Part shown: one piece after another, positions 59,301-64,000 of the stretch
Position numbering within the stretch: the first letter of the stretch is position 1
Layout: every line of letters starts with the position of its first letter
DNA from: Daucus carota subsp. sativus
Taxonomy: Eukaryota; Streptophyta; Magnoliopsida; Apiales; Apiaceae
Length of the DNA stretch: 64,000 nt
Direction: 5' to 3'
Assembly: GCF_001625215.2 (NCBI RefSeq)
Contig: NC_030388.2
Location: forward strand, 25,594,558 to 25,658,557
Position numbers and translations under genes: made by a program
The notes under the pieces: generated by a model
Seen by the model: the letters and a program-made list of their open reading frames with translations, nothing else
Databases searched by the model: none
What the model was told of the DNA's origin: nothing

Positions 59301-60427
59301 ATGGCTTGAAACAAGCACCTAGAGACTGGCACAAGAAGTTTGATGACACTGTCTTGACTTCGGATTTTATAGTTAATGATAATGACAAGTGTGTCTACTA
59401 TAAGGTTAAAGGAAGTGAACATATTGTGTTGTGCTTGTATGTGGATGATATACTATTGTTTGGAACCAATATTGAGATTATTAACGAGACAAAGAATTTC
59501 TTGAAAGCGCACTTTAAAATGAAGGATATGGGTGAGGCTAGTGTGATTCTTGGACTCAAGTTGACTCAGTCAACTGAGAGAATAACCTTGTCACAATCTC
59601 ATTATATAGAGAAATCTATACTTGAGAAGTATGGTTATTCAAATTGTAGAATTGCTAGTACACCATATGATCCTAAAGTTGCTTTTACCAAGAATGCATC
59701 AGGTGTACCTGTGTCTCAGTTAAGATACTCTCAGATTATTGGAAGTTTGCAATATCTTGCTAATGGTACTAGACTAGATATTTCATATTCTGTGTCTAAG
59801 TTAGCAAGATATACAAGCTGTCCATACAGAACTCATTGGGATGCTCTAGATAGAGTACTTAGATATCTGAAAGGCACCATATATCTTGGATTGCACTACA
59901 GGAGATATCCTGGTGTGCTCGAGGGATATAGTGATGCAAGTTGGATAGCTAAGAAGTCTGGTTCCAATGGGGTGACTGGATATCTGTTTACCCTTGCGGG
60001 TGGAGCAGTATCCTGGAAGTCGACTAGACAGACTATTGTAACTCGGTCTACGTTTGAGGCTGAGTTGTGTGCATTGGATGCCACGGGGACGGAGGCTGAA
60101 TGGTTACATGGACTTATGTCTGTGTTGCCTGTAGTAAGTCGTCCGCTACTGGCAATTTCTGTTCATTGTGATAGCCGTACAACTATCGACAAGATCAGAA
60201 GTGCGAAGTATAATGCTAAAACAAAGAGGCACATCCAAGTTAGACTTAAGTCTATAAGGGGTTTGGTGTCTGATCGGACTATTGCTATTGAGTTCATTGG
60301 TACTCAAGATAACTTAGCCGATCCTCTGACTAAAGGACTTGAGCATGCTGTTGTCCTTAAGTCGAGGTTGGGGATGGGACTGATAACCCATCATGATTCA
60401 TCTACAGCGGGAACCCAATACACCTGA
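56313..60427 (+). pseudogene. Gag-pol of the Ty1-copia element, interrupted
   Basis: In order: Gag with a UBN2-type core (from an ATG at 56313); a zinc knuckle CWSCGQVGHWSKDY (about 57138-57180) whose last Cys is Tyr; protease with WLIDTGANVHIC; integrase zinc region (HSRLGHL..CQVC) and catalytic core with FIDDCSRY and TPPYTPESNGVAERKN; reverse transcriptase with YVDDILLFG; RNase H with GYSDASW..STFEAELCAL. Breaks are a frameshift near a T-run at about 56416-56422 and in-frame stops at 58476 (TGA), 58841 (TAG) and 59237 (TAG). The stops sit where C-to-T change of an Arg or Gln codon is the simplest explanation, as expected from deamination of methylated DNA. Between the breaks the frames are long and conserved, so decay is recent. 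The insertion is non-autonomous as it stands. Confidence 0.93.
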
Positions 60428-60944
60428 GAGGAGATCCCTCGAAGTGTATTCAATGTGGTATAACAAGCTGTAAGGGTGGATCGGTAGTACCTTTAACTAC
60501 AACTTGAGATACCGATGTATCTGAGTCTATCCCCTGTAAACCTAAAAGGTACTGTCACTGCTAGTATAGCAAGAGTTTTAAAACTCTGAATGGGGTCAAG
60601 TCATTAGACGAGATGGTAGCAGTACATCTCTAGGAGATGCCCAGCTAAGCGAATGTAATTGTGTGGTCGCAATTAGAGGAAAGGGTTATTCCTTGATGCA
60701 TTCGACGAACAGGATCGAGACACGACCCTTAATGTCTCAGAGCCGTAGATTGGCACCATAGCCTTTGACTTGTCGTCGTCTATGGAGTGTGGTTACACCC
60801 AATGGATAAAGATTCAAGGTGAAACATTCCATCTATATCCAGTAGCCATCGAAGTAGAGGACTTAGGAGGGTTCAAACCCGGAAGGGTACCGACTCTGAA
60901 AAAACAAGTCATGATGAAATCTGATATGCAATTCTATTATGGAT

Positions 60945-60954
60945 TTGTGGGGGA
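60945..60954 (+). other. Polypurine tract before the 3' LTR
   Basis: TTGTGGGGGA directly abuts the TGTTAG start of the 3' LTR, the usual plus-strand primer site of copia elements. Confidence 0.75.
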
Positions 60955-62075
60955 TTGTTAGAAAATGGAAAAGTTTGAGTCATATTTTATATATGTTCTT
61001 GATGTAATTTCCAGAAACTAATAGTTGGAGGTTGTTCCTTGCTATGAGGACTTAAACTTTCGTACTTGGATCTAAGATATTTTCTTAGTGGAAATCCATA
61101 AATATACTGAGGCAAAGTTGCTCAGTTGAAATGGGTTATGTGGATTTAGTCCCACATTGATTTTGTAAAAGGATATTATGGAGTTTATATAGCATCTTGT
61201 ATAAGTGTGTTTACAACTACTAATACAAGTGGAATGCTTGTGTGGCCTAGTGCTAGTAAAAACTTCTATATCTTTTTCACGTTTATTTATATATAGATTA
61301 TTTTATTATTAATATTAAATATATTGAGTCGAGATTATTTTAAATAATCAGACTCTGAATATATTATAAAATATTAATATTAAGTAATTTGAATAATATA
61401 AATAATGAACAAAACCTGTTTTGTTTTGTTTTTACTATTTTGTGACTTGATCCCACATCGAGTAAAATAGTAAGAGAGCAACTACTTGTCCCTATATAAA
61501 GAGAAGGACACTTGAGATTTTTTTTAAAGGGAGAATTCTCTAAGTGCCTATCTTGTAAACGTGAATTAGTTGCAAAGATTTTTTGGGCAAATTGAGAATT
61601 TTCTAAGTAGGATCTCTAAGTGCCTATCTTGCAAACGTATATGAGTTGCATAGATTTTTTGGGCGAATTGAGGTGCTAGTCGTTGTTGATCGTTTCCGTG
61701 TCTGTGAGCGGTTCGGTCTGTGCTGTTTTATCCTGGGAGCGATATTGAGACACCCATCACAGCGGAGTGGGGCAATAATCACTTCAAGAACAGCCTAGTC
61801 TTCATCGAAGGGCTAGGTGACTCAGCTGTTCAGTGCTCTTTTTCGAGCGACGGTCTAAGGGCTAGGTGACTTAGCTGTTCAGTGCTCTTTTTCGAGCGTC
61901 GGTGTAAGGTACGCCTTTCTTGTCTTTTCTTGTTAATTATCAGTCGCTGATTAATTGTGTATATGATCTTCGTGCATGCTATATAGTTGTGATTTTGTTT
62001 GCCTGTTCTTGCTTATATAATATAACTGCTCTACACATTGTTGCTGTGATATTCACAGTTATTTTTTTTCCAACA
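60955..62075 (+). repeat. 3' LTR (1121 bp)
   Basis: It begins TGTTAG and ends CCAACA, followed by the AAAAC target duplication. It includes a segment absent from the 5' LTR (about 61789-61943), which itself contains two ~50-bp tandem copies around GGGCTAGGTGACT..GCTGTTCAGTGCTC. The TATA box TATATAAA is at 61493-61500. Confidence 0.9.
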
Positions 62076-62080
62076 AAAAC

Positions 62081-63800
62081 AACATAAACAGTGCGGAGCT
62101 GGGTTTGTCTCGGCAAAATTTTAAGATAATTAGGTATTTTACATATGTTGTCAGTTTAATATATGGTCTAGAGCATTCTCATCTCATTCCTCAAAACCAA
62201 CCCCAATCTCATAATTTAAAGAAGGGATTTTCTATATAATAGTCCCTAACTCCAATAAAAATAGCTTATTCTGATTGGTGGATGAATAATAAATGATAAT
62301 GGCCCCCCTACATTCACATCAACTCCACCAATCAGAATAGGCCATTTTTTTTTATAGAATTTAGTGATTATTGTGTGCCTTTGGGCACACATTAGAAAGA
62401 CTGTTTAAAGAAATCTACTAACTTTTACAAAAATGTACTCTACATCCGGAACCCTAAAATAGAATTTGGTTTTGAGGATTAGAAATAAATCCCCATATTT
62501 GGGGTTACACTATTCATCCCTCATACACTATTCATCTTCCATTACAATATCATTTCATTATTATTTTATTAATTTCATGTGTTATCTTATACTTTTATGG
62601 GGAATAGGGATTGAATATGGGGAATGGGATGGAAGAAATTTTTAAAACTTTGTAAATTGTTTTGAGTGATTACTATTTTTAGTAACTTTTTAGGATTCGG
62701 GATTGGGATCCGGATGTGAATGCTATTAGTAGTTTGATATTGGCAGAAAATACCTCCGTATGTTTTCATAAACTCATTTTTAGAGAGTCAATATCGAATT
62801 ATAAATAGAATCCACTTATTCATATTGTTTATGTTATAAATATATAATCTAACTTCTGACTTTATAAACCAGAATTGAGAAGGTCAGAGTCCTAACTTTT
62901 TTAATTCATACTTTGATTTCTGAAATTTGATTCTACAAAAATAGATGTGATCATTCTAAAAGGTACTTTTTCAATATTATCATTATTTTACTAGTTTTTA
63001 TCTGAACAGTGTATAAGTCAAAAATTCGTTATATTTATTGCATGAATAATTTAAAATAATTTTTTCTTACTTTATGCGGAGGAAAGAAAAATATTTAAAA
63101 TACGAGATAAGAGAATCTCTAATGGCCTCCTAGTTTGACTTAAATATTATATAAAATATTAATGGGAAAACTCTAACATCTATTTGCAGCCGAGATTAAT
63201 TCTCAAAAACGAAATGTAGTCCCTGTGTTTTTCTAAAAATCATTTTAATTCTTAGCATATTTAAGTATTTTAACTATATAAAAAGTACTGTTCAGAAAAT
63301 ATAAATAAATATACTGTCAAAATTTTAATTCACAAAACAATTTCAAAAAACTCTATTAGCAGGGGTTAAAATAACAGCTCTTAAATTTATTCTCATATTT
63401 CTATTCGTGAAATAAATAATACACATACATTTGTGAGAAGGGTAATTAATATGAGAATCCTTGTTCCTTTCCTAACAAATTCAAAATTTGTAGCAGGAAA
63501 GTTGGGTGCCTTGCTCATTTTTATCACTAATGTATAAAATTAATGGGATTAATTAATTACGAGTCTCATTATATAGGTCCTATCTCCAATGTAAAAGTTT
63601 CGATACAAAAGCTTCCATATCACTAAGTACATTTTTGTCTAGACTTTATTGCAGATGTTAATAACAGAAGCTAGCAATACAACTGAGACAGATAGCACTC
63701 ATATTTCACTAGTGAGACTCCTTAGATATTTGATTTCATCAGAAACACATGCACTTGTTTTTCTAGCATCTCAGAGCCATGCAACAGGAACTAATATTTA
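62081..63800. other. Intergenic, AT-rich; one 16-bp inverted repeat
   Basis: TATTCTGATTGGTGGA near 62267-62282 is matched by its complement near 62323-62338, a hairpin of the kind seen in small MITEs. The last ~150 bp are probably 3' UTR of the leftward glycine-rich protein gene. No other gene was seen. Confidence 0.45.
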
Positions 63801-64000
63801 TCAGTTGTGTCCGCCAATGCCTCCGCCGCCACCACCTGCACCGCCTCCACCACCACCACCACCTGCACCGCCACCAAAACCACCCCCAAAGCCACCTCCT
63901 GCACCTCCGCCTATTCCTCCTCCAATTCCACCACCTTTACCGAAACCTCCTCCACCCCCAATGCCGCCACCTTTGCCTACACCTCCTCCAAAACCACCAC
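63801..64000 (-). CDS. Glycine-rich protein, C-terminal part (runs off the window)
   Basis: On the minus strand an open frame enters at the window edge and ends at a TGA (63801-63803) after 66 codons. It is almost entirely Gly with periodic Phe, Ile, Val, Ala and Lys (GGFGGG, GKGGGIGGG, GGGAGGGFGGG), and closes with GGIGGHN. This composition, with GGGX-type repeats and no RNA-binding or Cys-rich domain in the visible part, fits secreted cell-wall structural GRPs. The start, any signal peptide and any upstream domain lie outside the window, so the class is tentative. Confidence 0.8.
   Translation of the reverse strand, partial: GGFGGGVGKGGGIGGGGGFGKGGGIGGGIGGGAGGGFGGGFGGGAGGGGGGGGAGGGGGGIGGHN

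Larger units (their letters stand above)
55295..62075 (+). mobile_element. Ty1-copia LTR retrotransposon, full-length frame but decayed
   Basis: A 6.78-kb element flanked by a perfect 5-bp target duplication AAAAC (55290-55294 and 62076-62080). It starts TGTTAG and ends CCAACA. Domain order protease-integrase-RT-RNase H is that of Ty1-copia. The two LTRs share about 840 bp with roughly ten differences by eye, implying a fairly recent insertion. The 3' LTR (60955-62075) is about 145 bp longer than the 5' LTR, which also has its last ~130 bp inverted. The coding region has one frameshift and three internal stops, so this copy cannot make its full polyprotein. Confidence 0.93.

Overview
This is eukaryotic plant DNA, almost certainly from a dicot nuclear genome. 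The genes have GT..AG introns and are plant-specific: caleosin, eIF(iso)4E, PGR5, an NPF transporter, a DUF810/PATROL1-like protein and a class III peroxidase fragment. The intergenic DNA is AT-rich and packed with plant transposon families (MULE, hAT, CACTA, Stowaway, PIF/Harbinger, Helitron-like, Ty1-copia). The species cannot be named from sequence alone.

Layout. 0-2.1 kb: a degenerate direct duplication, with a 616-bp hAT-type element in or beside its first copy. 2.1-3.8 kb (-): a six-exon caleosin whose upstream region carries G-box/ABRE and RY motifs. 4.9-8.1 kb (+): a five-exon eIF(iso)4E with a hAT relic in intron 3. 9.2-9.7 kb (-): the chloroplast protein PGR5. 10.45-18.56 kb: a large Mutator-like element (MULE) with an uninterrupted two-exon transposase, a second same-strand gene encoding a plant mobile domain (PMD) protein, and the promoter plus first exon of a class III peroxidase. 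18.7-19.9 kb: a poly(A)-tailed retroposon with a nested MITE. 20.5-21.4 kb (+): a DUF716 membrane protein. 25.6-25.9 kb (+): the last two exons of an unrecognised gene. 27.6-30.1 kb (+): a small acidic protein with a Cys-rich C-terminus. 31.8-33.7 kb (+): a tandem-RRM hnRNP. 36.5-40.1 kb (+): a DUF810 protein. 40.3-44.3 kb (-): an NPF transporter. 44.3-55.3 kb: a gene-poor graveyard of small transposons, including a head-to-tail Helitron-like array. 55.3-62.1 kb: a Ty1-copia element bounded by a perfect 5-bp target duplication, with decayed coding sequence and a rearranged 5' LTR. 63.8 kb to the end (-): a partial glycine-rich protein.

The host genes look like unrelated neighbours; nothing here resembles an operon or biosynthetic cluster. 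The most system-like object is the MULE. Its ends are each built of three diverged copies of an ATGGCCC..AATAACCA unit. Palindromic AACGCTAC/GTAGCG arrays lie at three places in it. A perfect 140-bp hairpin-rich duplication separates its two genes. MULE-PMD association and gene capture are each known in plants; their combination in one apparently coding-competent element is what deserves a second look. Exon joins were made by eye from splice consensus and reading frame, and no database search was possible.
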